The position numbers were made by a program, and so were the translations under genes. Below the pieces are notes generated by a model. That model was not told the DNA's origin and did no database searches. It saw nothing but the letters and a program-made list of their open reading frames with translations. Positions 29,055 to 37,224 of a stretch of DNA of 64,000 nt are shown piece after piece; positions within the stretch are counted from its first letter, which is position 1; each line of letters opens with the position of its first letter. This DNA is from Martinezella tropici (GTDB taxonomy: Bacteria > Pseudomonadota > Alphaproteobacteria > Rhizobiales > Rhizobiaceae), in NCBI GenBank assembly GCA_000799755.1, contig JUHI01000008.1, positions 186,001 through 250,000 of the forward strand, written 5' to 3'.

Positions 29055-30530
29055 TCAAGACTTGGAAGGCGAGGGTTGAGCGGGCGCGGTTATCGGACGG
29101 CAGACCGTGGCATAGATCGGCGGAATGTTCCGGTTCGAAAGCTGGATCTCGTGGCCTGCCCCGTGAACACCGCAATAAGGTGGCAATTGAGCATCCTTTT
29201 CGTCAGACAGGTAGAGCATGCCCTTTGTCGCGACGTCGTCGGCCGTAACCCACGGTGAGAGCCGGAGATCGTTCTCTACGGCCACATCGGGTTTTTGCGG
29301 CAAGCCGAGCGAAACGAGACCTGCAAGCCACATCGATCCGCCTGTAATTTGCAAGGGCGTATCGACTTCGGCTTTCCAGATTGTATTTGCCTTATCCGCA
29401 AGCTCCTGCATCGGCCACGCCGTTTTTTTCGGTCTATGCGATTTTGACCAGACGACTTCGCCAATGAAGACAAGCGCGGCAAGGGAAACAAATACGACAG
29501 CGCCCGCCGCCAGGCGTCTGGTCATGGCGCCGTTCCAATCGCGTCCAATTTCGGCGATCAGCCAGAGCCCGACGGTGGTGAACATCGGCATTCCCCACAT
29601 GCTGACGAGGCCTTTTCCGCTTACCAGTGCGCCAACGACCAGCATCCCCAGGGGTATGAAGGTAAATAGCCGCAGAAATAGCTTCGTCGCAGGGAGAGTG
29701 TTGCGGTCACGTTCGGCGCGAAGGCTCGAAAGGCCAACACAACTCAGGAGGATGAGCATCGGCAGGTGAGTGAGGATTTGAGTGAGCAGGAATATGAATG
29801 GCTCTTCGGAAAATCTGCGACCGGCGGTGCGATTCGAGACATATTTGAAGGTGAGGAAGTCGGTGTGAAACAACCAAAGGACATGAGGGAGGAAGATCAG
29901 TCCGGCGATCGCAACCGCAAGATAGGGCCTCGCCGTCCTGAATTGCGATCTGACATCAGCAAAGACGATACCGGCGACTGCCGTCGTGATCGCGATGACG
30001 CATACGGAATATTTGGCGTACATGCCCGCGCCGACGAGCACGCCAAGCATAACCCAGAGCGACGTCTTTGCCGGGCTCCTCATTATATTTGCAAAAACTA
30101 GAATAATTGCCGCCCAAAATGGCAGCTGCAGGACATTGTGATTAAACTGCGTAGTAAAATAGCTAAAATATAGCGATCCGGTCAGTAGCAGCGTGCCGGC
30201 CAATGCCTGCCACCGGCTCATGAAAATACAACCAGTAAGATAGACGAACAAATAAGTTAGGGCTACAGCAATCTGTGAGAGCAGGAAAGGGCCTAAGAAG
30301 TAACCGGGTATCAGATAATGCATGATTTCGATCGACCAGGCAGGCCCGGGCGGGTGCTTGTAGGTGCCGATCAGCCAGTGGGGAGCCCAGGTCCAGCCCT
30401 CGACGACGTCGAGCGGCGGCGCGGAGCTGAATACCGTCGGGACGATTGTTAGAAGAACGATTTGAAAAGCAATGAAAAGCCACAGGACATTCGTGGGGCG
30501 TTGGAAAATGCTGCTGGAAGCCGTTGGCAA
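29055..30530 (-). CDS. GT39-type lipid-linked sugar transferase (ArnT-like)
   Basis: A 491-residue multi-pass membrane glycosyltransferase of the GT39/ArnT-like (GT-C) class. About ten helices are followed by a C-terminal periplasmic domain (about 370-491). An acidic residue in the first periplasmic loop (PPLDVVEGWTWAPHWL, about 38-53) matches the catalytic Asp/Glu region, and YKHPPGPAW follows. Such enzymes move a sugar from undecaprenyl phosphate to lipid A, polysaccharide or protein. The start appears to be TTG at 30530 with AAGGA seven bases upstream; the nearby ATG is out of frame. It is divergent from a GT2/YdjC gene pair that could make its donor. Confidence 0.85.
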   Translation of the reverse strand: MPTASSSIFQRPTNVLWLFIAFQIVLLTIVPTVFSSAPPLDVVEGWTWAPHWLIGTYKHPPGPAWSIEIMHYLIPGYFLGPFLLSQIAVALTYLFVYLTGCIFMSRWQALAGTLLLTGSLYFSYFTTQFNHNVLQLPFWAAIILVFANIMRSPAKTSLWVMLGVLVGAGMYAKYSVCVIAITTAVAGIVFADVRSQFRTARPYLAVAIAGLIFLPHVLWLFHTDFLTFKYVSNRTAGRRFSEEPFIFLLTQILTHLPMLILLSCVGLSSLRAERDRNTLPATKLFLRLFTFIPLGMLVVGALVSGKGLVSMWGMPMFTTVGLWLIAEIGRDWNGAMTRRLAAGAVVFVSLAALVFIGEVVWSKSHRPKKTAWPMQELADKANTIWKAEVDTPLQITGGSMWLAGLVSLGLPQKPDVAVENDLRLSPWVTADDVATKGMLYLSDEKDAQLPPYCGVHGAGHEIQLSNRNIPPIYATVCRPITAPAQPSPSKS

Positions 30531-30726
30531 AAATCATTCCTTCAAGTTTAGAGCTGTCGCAATGCGCACGGCGAAATGCGGCAGAAAAATACTTTAATTC
30601 ATCGTTTCTTCAAGCGTCCGTTATGGCCGGCATCTTGTGTCACATTTGCGATCAAATAGCAGCAGCGCCTACCATGAAACTCAGTTTTAATTCAGTGGAG
30701 TATGCCAAGGCTTAATCCAAAACCAG

Positions 30727-31707
30727 GTGAATTTATTTCGTCAATGCGAGTGGAAAGTGCCAGTATTATCTCTTGTCGCCCCTTTTCTGAACGAGCAGGC
30801 CTCGGCCGAAGCCTTCGGACAATTCACGAGGGCGCTAGCCCGTGACGTCAAAAGCCGTTTTGGCCTGGATCTGGAGGTTGTTCTCGTCGATGACGGCAGC
30901 ACGGACGATAGCATCAGCCGATATCGAGAGTCGCTTGATGGCAATTGGCGGATTGTCGAGCTCAGCCGCAACTTCGGCAAGGAGATAGCGCTTTTCTCGG
31001 GCATTGAAGAAAGCAGGGGCGACTTTGTTCTGACCGTGGATGCCGATTTGCAGCATCCCTACGAGGTCTGCATCGAGCTTATCTCGACTTTGCTGGCTGA
31101 CGATGATCTCGACGTCGTTTATTCCGTGCGACGCGACCGAATGCGCGAATCCTGGACAAAGGCGATTGGCAGCAAGCTTTTCTACCGGGTGATCAATGCC
31201 GGTCAGCGCTTCGACATGCCGGAGAACGCCGGCGATTTTCGTATCATGCGCCGACAGGTGGCGACGGCTCTTTTGAGCATCCGCGACAAGCGGCGCTTCA
31301 ACAAGGGGCTTTATGCCTGGATGGGGTTCAAGCAAAAAGGCGTGCCCTATATTCCCGCCCCGCGGGCGGCAGGCGAGACCAAATGGTCAAAGCGTGGCCT
31401 GGCAGCCCTTTCACTCGAAGGCATCACCTCATTTTCGGCATTGCCACTGCGCTCGATATCGGTCGTCGGCGTGATCATCGGTGTCCTCGGTGTGTTTTAC
31501 GGCGCCGAAATCATCGTTGAGGCTTTGTTGTTCGGCACCGATGTGCCGGGCTATCCGAGCCTAATGGCGTCGATTTCTGTACTGGGCGGCTTCAATCTTG
31601 CCCTTCTCGGTCTGCTCGGCGAATATATTTGGGTGACGATCGGCGAGGTAAAGGACCGGCCGCTTTATGTCGTGCGGCGGATACACCGGTCGGACGATGT
31701 AGCGTGA
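30727..31707 (+). CDS. GT2 polyprenyl-phosphate glycosyltransferase (ArnC/GtrB-like)
   Basis: A roughly 316-326-residue membrane-anchored family-2 glycosyltransferase. The nucleotide-sugar domain has LVDDGSTDDS near 54-62 and the DxD site VDADLQHP near 104-111. The C-terminus has two transmembrane helices (about 238-262 and 275-305), as in GtrB, ArnC and dolichyl-phosphate-mannose synthase. It would attach a sugar to undecaprenyl phosphate on the cytoplasmic face. Starts are GTG at 30727 or GTG at 30757 (giving MPVLSLVAPFLNEQ); no ATG is in frame and ribosome sites are weak. Its TGA overlaps the ATG of the deacetylase gene. Confidence 0.88.
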   Translation: MNLFRQCEWKVPVLSLVAPFLNEQASAEAFGQFTRALARDVKSRFGLDLEVVLVDDGSTDDSISRYRESLDGNWRIVELSRNFGKEIALFSGIEESRGDFVLTVDADLQHPYEVCIELISTLLADDDLDVVYSVRRDRMRESWTKAIGSKLFYRVINAGQRFDMPENAGDFRIMRRQVATALLSIRDKRRFNKGLYAWMGFKQKGVPYIPAPRAAGETKWSKRGLAALSLEGITSFSALPLRSISVVGVIIGVLGVFYGAEIIVEALLFGTDVPGYPSLMASISVLGGFNLALLGLLGEYIWVTIGEVKDRPLYVVRRIHRSDDVA

Positions 31708-32501
31708 TGGCGCCCCAGATCACCGTTATTGCCGACGACTACGGCATTTCGCCTAGCGTCAGCGCCGCCATCAGGGAATTAATCCGTTGTGACAGGTTGA
31801 CCGGTACCGGGTGCATGACGCTTTTCCCGGAATGGCCGGAGCAAGCGCAATTGCTTCGCGAGCTCGGTCCGGCGCCCGGGATCAACATAGGTTTGCACCT
31901 TACGCTGACGGATTTTGCTCCGCTATCCCGCCCAAGCACGGACGGGAATTTGCCACCGCTTCCGCGCCTGCTTTCCGCAAGCCTCCAGCGCAAGCTCGAT
32001 CAGACGATGATCGACGCGGAGCTCGATGCTCAGCTTGAGCGCTTCGTCGACGGCATGGGACGGCTTCCCGATTTCATCGACGGGCATCAGCATGTGCATT
32101 TCCTGCCTGTCGTACGCCGTTGGCTGGAGACGCGGCTGCATAGGCTCGAGCATGCGGGGCGCCTGCCGTGGTTGCGTGGAGCCCCCTCGATACGCTTTGC
32201 CACGGATGCCAGGATCAAGGCGAAGATCGCCTTCGTTGCGTTGATCGCGGCAGGGTTCAATCGGCGCATGGCGGCAGCGGGCTTTCCTATTCGCGGTCCT
32301 TTGGCGGGATTTTACAATTGGCAGCGCCCGGGCGACTTCCACAAGATTGTCAATCAGCTGGAAAGCGGCATTCTGAAGAATGCGATTGTCATGTGTCATC
32401 CGGGCTTGATTGATGAAACTCTTGTCGGCCGCGATCAAATGGTTCAGGCGCGATTGGTGGAATTCGAAGCCTTGAGAGGCGATATTTCGCTTCGCGCCTG
32501 A
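31707..32501 (+). CDS. YdjC/ChbG-family carbohydrate deacetylase (NaxD-like)
   Basis: A 264-residue metal-dependent deacetylase of the YdjC family. The metal and catalytic signatures are ADDYGIS (Asp10/Asp11), GLHLTLTD (His64) and DGHQHVHFLP (His127/129/131). ChbG deacetylates chitooligosaccharides. Francisella NaxD, in the same family, deacetylates undecaprenyl-phosphate-linked GalNAc before transfer to lipid A. Here the gene overlaps a GT2 gene (TGATG) and sits beside a GT39 gene, so the NaxD-like role is the better guess. The longer open frame from 31629 lies inside the GT2 gene and is rejected as the start. Confidence 0.88.
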   Translation: MAPQITVIADDYGISPSVSAAIRELIRCDRLTGTGCMTLFPEWPEQAQLLRELGPAPGINIGLHLTLTDFAPLSRPSTDGNLPPLPRLLSASLQRKLDQTMIDAELDAQLERFVDGMGRLPDFIDGHQHVHFLPVVRRWLETRLHRLEHAGRLPWLRGAPSIRFATDARIKAKIAFVALIAAGFNRRMAAAGFPIRGPLAGFYNWQRPGDFHKIVNQLESGILKNAIVMCHPGLIDETLVGRDQMVQARLVEFEALRGDISLRA

Positions 32502-32553
32502 ACGCAAACTGCGGGGTTCGGCGATCTCCACGCATCTATGCCGATGCGAATTG

Positions 32554-32859
32554 CTAGATGCCCGATCCGTCGAGCTGCTGGGCATCCTCGCCTTCCCAGG
32601 GAGATGGCATCGAGGTGCGATTGAGATTGGCTGAGGGCATCGGCATCCAACACTTCAATTCCGGCTCGGCATATTCGACAATGCGGCCGGGCGAGGAATC
32701 CGATGCGCGCCACCCTTCCGCGCCGAACTGATCGCCATTCGACCAATATGCGAGGTCAACTTCTGCCGGTCCCTGCTCGGAGGGGCGGATGGTGATGAGT
32801 ATCCGGCTGCCGTCTTTCGGTGCGCTCGCCATATGGCGCCAGCGGTCTGGCTCGTCCAT
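32554..32859 (-). CDS. Conserved small hypothetical protein
   Basis: A 101-residue protein starting MDEPDRWRHMASAPKDGSRIL. The (W)-x-x-x-x-APKDG-x-x-I-L pattern recalls small DUF551-like proteins of bacteria and phages whose function is unknown. A later block (AEGWRASDSSPGRIVEYAEPELKCWMPMP) supports a folded domain. It converges on the deacetylase gene. No transfer genes accompany it. Confidence 0.65.
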   Translation of the reverse strand: MDEPDRWRHMASAPKDGSRILITIRPSEQGPAEVDLAYWSNGDQFGAEGWRASDSSPGRIVEYAEPELKCWMPMPSANLNRTSMPSPWEGEDAQQLDGSGI

Positions 32860-33252
32860 CGCTTTTCCTCCTGCCTGCTGCGATTGTCAGTGTCGCCTTG
32901 TCGGCGAAAGCGGTCAACTCAAACTTTGCACGCCCAATGGGTGAGCCGGATGCGGCAAGGCTGGTCGCTTGGCGCCTTGCTGGATGGGGCCCAACGCGAT
33001 CCTCGATGCGTGCGGTCACTCTTTCATCGCAGCAATAATTCCGCGGGCAATGCCTGAGCGTGTCGTCCGCAAAGGCGAACTGCAGCGTCTGCGTCGCCCT
33101 TTTGCGGCAGACGCTGCAGATAGCTTTCAGTAGTACGCCGAAAACGGCTGCTCGGTCATTGAAGGTGACCAAGCAAGGAGATCGCCGCAGGATTTGTCGA
33201 CGCTGCGATTGGCAAGCCTGTCAAATCACCCGAACCAGGTGGGCGAGATGAA
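32860..33252. other. Intergenic region with a strong hairpin, 393 bp
   Basis: No convincing protein gene is seen; the frames here are short or antisense. The main structure is the inverted repeat at 33080-33119, listed separately. The region could hold a small RNA, but no promoter or terminator pair can be defined by eye. Confidence 0.4.
33080..33119. repeat. Perfect 13-bp inverted repeat, possible pseudoknot
   Basis: CTGCAGCGTCTGC (33080-33092) pairs exactly with GCAGACGCTGCAG (33107-33119) around a 14-base loop. The loop segment TCGCCCTTTTGCGG (33094-33107) is nearly complementary to the upstream CCGCAAAGGCGA (33067-33078). A loop-to-upstream pseudoknot or two competing hairpins are therefore possible. 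No T-run follows, so this is not a simple terminator. Confidence 0.5.
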
Positions 33253-33666
33253 CTACTTGATGGAAAAGTCGACGGTCTCCATCACTTTGCCGTCCACAGA
33301 AATGACCGCCTCGTATTTGCCGACGGGGAAACCGGCATTGGGTTTGCTAAGCGACGCGTCGACATGACTTTCCAGCGAGCCGATATCGAAGCTGGCTTCG
33401 TCGATCTTGTAATTCGGCGGAGCCACGCCATTGGTATCGACGGCGACCCAGGTGACGGTAATTTTCGAGCCGGAGTCAACGTCATCTGAAACATCCGCGG
33501 AAAGATAGATCGCAGCGCTATCCGCAGGAAGCGTCGTCTGCGTGGTATCGGCACCCTTGGTGTTCGAGATGATGATGTTGTCGAATCCCGACGCCCAGGC
33601 TGCTGAAGTCGAGGCGAGGGCTGCGGTAAAAACAATCGCTGGTAAGGCCTTCAAGATTCTTTTCAT
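33253..33666 (-). CDS. Secreted/periplasmic hypothetical protein
   Basis: A 137-residue protein with a classical Sec signal peptide (MKRILKALPAIVFTAALASTSAAWAS, cleavage near residue 25). The mature part is strand-rich and acidic (IYLSADVSDDVDSGSKITVTWVAVD, then GFPVGKYEAVISVDGKVMETVDF), resembling a single immunoglobulin-like beta domain. Function is unknown. The ATG at 33666 has GGGAGAGTTTAAA upstream; an in-frame start 15 bases earlier would bury the signal. It is a stand-alone gene. Confidence 0.75.
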   Translation of the reverse strand: MKRILKALPAIVFTAALASTSAAWASGFDNIIISNTKGADTTQTTLPADSAAIYLSADVSDDVDSGSKITVTWVAVDTNGVAPPNYKIDEASFDIGSLESHVDASLSKPNAGFPVGKYEAVISVDGKVMETVDFSIK

Positions 33667-34297
33667 TTTAAACTCTCCCAATTAGCGGAATCACTCCGGG
33701 CAGATTCTAGGAATCCATCGCCAGTTGATAATCCGCTGCAAAAAGCATGTCAGAATAATTATTTATAGAACCAAAAATAGTCATGGAATCTAGCGAGAGT
33801 TACTTTTGCTGGGAGCCACGGAGCCCCAACGGAATAGTTTTATTCTACTGTAAGCTTTGTATCCTCGCTATCTTCAACCCCGCTATTCATACTGCCGGGA
33901 TGGCGACCGCCCTTCCATCATGTTGGCCCAACTGTGATCAGCTACATCGTGCGCGATATGACCCGAAAGGGGGCAGGACAGGCTTGCGGCGACGAGGGAG
34001 GTGTGGACACGATCTCAAACATTCTCCTTTCGGGGCTGTATTCCACACTGAGATAGGAATTGCCGTGAAGAGAGATGCTCTGTTCAAGTCCGGTGAGCGT
34101 TCCTTGAAAGTCGTTGGGAAAGGCAAACACGACAGGTTTTCCATGTGTGCCAATCTTTGGTTTGCCATTGTCGAGAATGCGGATACCGGCGCATATAGCC
34201 TCCGCCTTTGCAAAGCCGGTCTGGAACTATTCCATTTTTGTTATGCCTTCCGGCCTGGCGGCAGAGTAATGTCGCACATCTTTGTAAGGCATGAGCA
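33667..34297. other. AT-richer intergenic region, 631 bp
   Basis: Lies between the divergent secreted-protein gene and the DmpA-like gene. The first 130 bases are distinctly AT-rich (for example AATAATTATTTATAG near 33757). The centre carries an open minus-strand frame without an ATG (33942-34226), described separately. An overlapping plus-strand frame at 33783-34367 has no family resemblance. Confidence 0.4.
33942..34226 (-). pseudogene. Possible gene remnant or small gene without a clear start
   Basis: Between stops at 34227-34229 and 33942 the minus strand is open for about 95 codons, and the translation looks protein-like: AGIRILDNGKPKIG, then VVFAFPNDFQGTLTGLEQ and SISLHGNSYLSVEYSPER. 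There is no ATG and no ribosome site; GTG at 34130 is the only common alternative start. It may be a decayed gene or a small gene with an unusual start. Confidence 0.3.
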
Positions 34298-35344
34298 ATG
34301 GACCAGAAACGCCATAGAATTCGCGAGCTTGGCTTTGCGCCCGGCCACTTCGAACCCGGGCCGCTGAATGCGATCACCGATGTCGATGGTGTGCGCATCG
34401 GGCATGTCACATGCCATGAAGGCGAGCGGACGCGCACGGGCGCAACGGCGATCCTGCCGCATCGCGGCAATCTCTTTCAGGATAAGGTGCCCGCCGGATT
34501 CGCCGTCTTGAACGGCTTCGGAAAGTTTGCCGGTTCCACCCAGATCGCCGAACTCGGCGAGATCGAAACGCCGATCGTCCTGACAAACACTCTAGCGGTC
34601 GGACGCGGCATCGAGGCCATCATCCGCCACACGCTCGCTGAGCATGGCAATGAGAAGGTGGTGTCGATCAACGCGGTGGTCGGAGAGACCAATGATTCCC
34701 GTCTCAACGATATTCGCGCCGCTCGCCCGAGCATCGATGAAATTTCGCAAGCGATCGACGGCGCAACGTCAGGGACGGTCGAGGAGGGCGCCGTCGGCGC
34801 CGGGACCGGAACGGTCGCCTTCGGCCTGAAGGGCGGTATCGGCACCAGCTCGCGTCTTGTCCCTATCGGCGACGAAACCTATCGGCTCGGCGTGCTTGTG
34901 CAATCGAATTACGGTGGTCATCTCATCATTGCCGGTCGCGATTATGCAACGCTCGCCGAGCACGACAAGGACGGTTCCATCGTCATCGTGCTTGCGACCG
35001 ATGCTCCGCTTTGCTCGCGCAATCTCGAAAGACTGGCGCATCGCTGTTTTGGCGGCCTTGCGCGCACCGGCGCGGCGCTGAGCAACGGTTCGGGCGATTA
35101 TTCACTGGCCTTTTCGACAGCTGAGGCCGTGCGTCGTACCCCTGAGCGCCGCAAGGGCGTGAGCGCGGTTCCATCATTAAGCAACGACGTCGTATCGCCG
35201 CTCTTCGAAGCCGCAATCGAAGCCACCGAGGAGGCGATCCTCAATTCGCTCGCCATGGCGATCGAGACAACTGGGTTCAATGCCGCAACCGGCAAGAGCT
35301 CCACGGTCAAAGCCATCAGCCTTCCCCATTCCGTTCATCGCTGA
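34298..35344 (+). CDS. dmpA: P1-family self-processing aminopeptidase (DmpA/BapA-like)
   Basis: A 348-residue N-terminal-nucleophile peptidase of family P1 (DmpA, L-aminopeptidase/D-esterase; BapA, beta-peptidyl aminopeptidase). The autocleavage site is Gly226-Ser227 in DGSIVIVLATDAPL, giving alpha and beta chains with Ser227 as nucleophile. Asn204 (QSNYGGHL) and Ser265/Asp267 (NGSGD) match supporting catalytic positions. These enzymes release N-terminal small or D-residues from peptides and amides. No signal peptide is present. AAGG lies about ten bases before the ATG. It is followed after 36 bases by a D-amino-acid aminotransferase gene, a strong contextual hint at D-peptide catabolism. Confidence 0.9.
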   Translation: MDQKRHRIRELGFAPGHFEPGPLNAITDVDGVRIGHVTCHEGERTRTGATAILPHRGNLFQDKVPAGFAVLNGFGKFAGSTQIAELGEIETPIVLTNTLAVGRGIEAIIRHTLAEHGNEKVVSINAVVGETNDSRLNDIRAARPSIDEISQAIDGATSGTVEEGAVGAGTGTVAFGLKGGIGTSSRLVPIGDETYRLGVLVQSNYGGHLIIAGRDYATLAEHDKDGSIVIVLATDAPLCSRNLERLAHRCFGGLARTGAALSNGSGDYSLAFSTAEAVRRTPERRKGVSAVPSLSNDVVSPLFEAAIEATEEAILNSLAMAIETTGFNAATGKSSTVKAISLPHSVHR

Positions 35345-35380
35345 ACGTCATTCCGCCATCCCGCATTTTACGGAGTTTAC

Positions 35381-36247
35381 ATGTCTGCCCCGACGATCCG
35401 CACCGTTTATCTGAACGGCGCCTTTTTGCCTGAAAACGAGGCGCATCTTTCCATTTTCGACCGTGGCTTTCTGTTCGGCGACGGCATCTACGAAGTCACC
35501 GCCGTCCTGGACGGCAAGCTGATCGATAGCGCCCTGCATATGGCAAGGCTCGAGCGCAGCGTCGGCGAAATCGGCGGCCGCCTGCCGATCACGACCGACG
35601 AGATCGTCGAGATCGAAAAGCGCCTCGTAAGCGAAAACCAGCTTACCGAGGGCGTCGTCTATCTCCAGTACACGCGCGGCGCCGAGGACCGTAATTTCTT
35701 CTACGCCGAGGACCTGCCGCCGACATTGGTGATCTTCACGCAGGCGAAGACGCTGGAGCATGTCGTCGCCGTCGAAAAGGGCCTCAAGGTCAAGTCCATG
35801 CCGGATCAGCGCTGGGCGCGGCGCGATATCAAAAGTGTCTGCCTGCTGCCGCAGGTCATGGCCAAACGCGCCGCCAAGGCTGAGGGCTTCGATGAGGCAT
35901 GGCTCGTCGAGAACGGCCTTGTGACGGAAGGCGCGTCCTCGACGGGCTACATCGTCACTCGCGATGGCCGCATCGTGACGCGCGCCAACAGCCAGGCGAC
36001 CTTGCCGGGATGCACGCGGCTCGCCATTCTGGATCTGGCGCGCGAAGCGGGGCTGGCACTGGAGGAGCGACCATTCTCCGTCGACGAGGCAAAGGCTGCC
36101 GCCGAAGTCTGGCTGACGAGCGCTTCGAACTTCATCGTCTCCATTACGAATATCGATGGGGCAGCGGTTGGCGACGGTACGCCAGGGCCGATGTTCAAGC
36201 GTCTGCGCGCGCTTTATATGGAGAATGCGCGCCGCACGGCGGTCTGA
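35381..36247 (+). CDS. dat: D-amino-acid aminotransferase (fold-type IV PLP enzyme)
   Basis: A 288-residue class-IV aminotransferase. The N-terminal FDRGFLFGDGIYEV (26-39) and the PLP-lysine region RRDIKSVCLLPQV with Lys151 are diagnostic, and Glu183 (LVTEGASS) contacts PLP. The QYTRGAEDRNFFY block (96-108) resembles the carboxylate-binding TRG-x-x-x-RNH loop of Bacillus D-amino-acid transaminase more than BCAT or aminodeoxychorismate lyase. It would convert D-amino acids plus 2-oxoglutarate to 2-oxo acids and D-glutamate. GGAG precedes the ATG. It is downstream of the P1 aminopeptidase gene and convergent with the LysR gene. Confidence 0.88.
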   Translation: MSAPTIRTVYLNGAFLPENEAHLSIFDRGFLFGDGIYEVTAVLDGKLIDSALHMARLERSVGEIGGRLPITTDEIVEIEKRLVSENQLTEGVVYLQYTRGAEDRNFFYAEDLPPTLVIFTQAKTLEHVVAVEKGLKVKSMPDQRWARRDIKSVCLLPQVMAKRAAKAEGFDEAWLVENGLVTEGASSTGYIVTRDGRIVTRANSQATLPGCTRLAILDLAREAGLALEERPFSVDEAKAAAEVWLTSASNFIVSITNIDGAAVGDGTPGPMFKRLRALYMENARRTAV

Positions 36248-36270
36248 TCCGCTGCAATGAGTCCCGATCG

Positions 36271-37155
36271 TCAGGGCTTGTCCAGCATCGACCAGACGCG
36301 CTTGACGATCGGACGGCGGTTCTCACGGGAGCGATAGACGCGGATTTCCACGTCGATGTTCCATTCGCGATCGGCTGCGTAAACCAGCCGGCCGTCGGCG
36401 AGTTCCGCTTTGACGAGGCTTTCGGGGACCCAGGCAAGGCCGAATCCGGCGGCGACCATTCCTTTCAGGCCGACCGACATGCTGCCGACATGCACGCGAT
36501 TTTCGGTCGGTAGACGTTCGCCGATAGTGCCCGCCACCAACTGCCCGAAGAAGGACGTCTTCTGGTAACTGACATGGCTGAAGCCGGGTTCGATGCGATG
36601 CAACGGCGTGCCGTCCGCGCCGGGCGCGCTGATGGGCAGGATCTTCTCCCGACCGAGCGTATGATGTTCGAATTGCGGGTCGAGCAACATCGGCACCTGC
36701 AGGTGCTGGTAGGTCAGAAGAAAATCGCATTCTCCATCGATCAGAGAGTTCAGATTTTCTTCCATGGTGCCGGAATCGGCCCGCAGATGCGACACGATCG
36801 GCCCGATGTGTGCGTTGAGCCGGCTCAGCCAGGTCGGAAAAAAGGTAAAGGACAGGGTGTGCAGCGCCGTGAGGGTCACCGTGCGCGCATCGGTGCCGTC
36901 CTCATGCTGGAGATTGCGACGCGCCTGATAAAGCGCTTGTAGCGCCTGTTCCGCCACCGGCACAAAGCGCTCGCCTGCCACAGTCAGACGTGAAGGGTAG
37001 GTGGCCCGGTCGATCAGGCTCGTCCCGACCCAGCCTTCCAGTTGCCGGATGCGGCGGCTGAAGGCCGATTGCGTCACATGGCGCTCGTCGGCCGCCTTCG
37101 AAAAGTTCAGCGTCCGTGCCAGCGCCAGAAAATCTTCAAGCCATTTGACTTCCAC
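36271..37155 (-). CDS. LysR-family transcriptional regulator
   Basis: A 294-residue LysR regulator: helix-turn-helix at 1-60 (WLEDFLALARTLNFSKAADERHVTQSAFSRRIRQLEGWVGTSLIDR) and an effector domain from about 90. It is the last gene of the minus-strand operon (binding protein, permeases, ATPases, D-aminopeptidase, LysR), starting 69 bases after the peptidase gene's stop, and it converges on the aminotransferase gene. It is the obvious candidate controller of both arms of the D-peptide region; an inverted repeat at 43875-43899 upstream of the operon could be a target. Confidence 0.92.
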   Translation of the reverse strand: MEVKWLEDFLALARTLNFSKAADERHVTQSAFSRRIRQLEGWVGTSLIDRATYPSRLTVAGERFVPVAEQALQALYQARRNLQHEDGTDARTVTLTALHTLSFTFFPTWLSRLNAHIGPIVSHLRADSGTMEENLNSLIDGECDFLLTYQHLQVPMLLDPQFEHHTLGREKILPISAPGADGTPLHRIEPGFSHVSYQKTSFFGQLVAGTIGERLPTENRVHVGSMSVGLKGMVAAGFGLAWVPESLVKAELADGRLVYAADREWNIDVEIRVYRSRENRRPIVKRVWSMLDKP

Positions 37156-37224
37156 TCGAAGCTCCCAAGAGAAACCGGCCCTCTAAGCCGGCTTCTCCTT
37201 GACCCGAATGAGCTGGGAATGCAA

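Noticed and set aside
33783..34367. 194-codon plus-strand open frame in the gap before the DmpA-like gene
   Set aside because: No ribosome site, runs into the DmpA-like gene and reads as mixed low-quality sequence; the opposite frame at 33942-34226 looks more protein-like.
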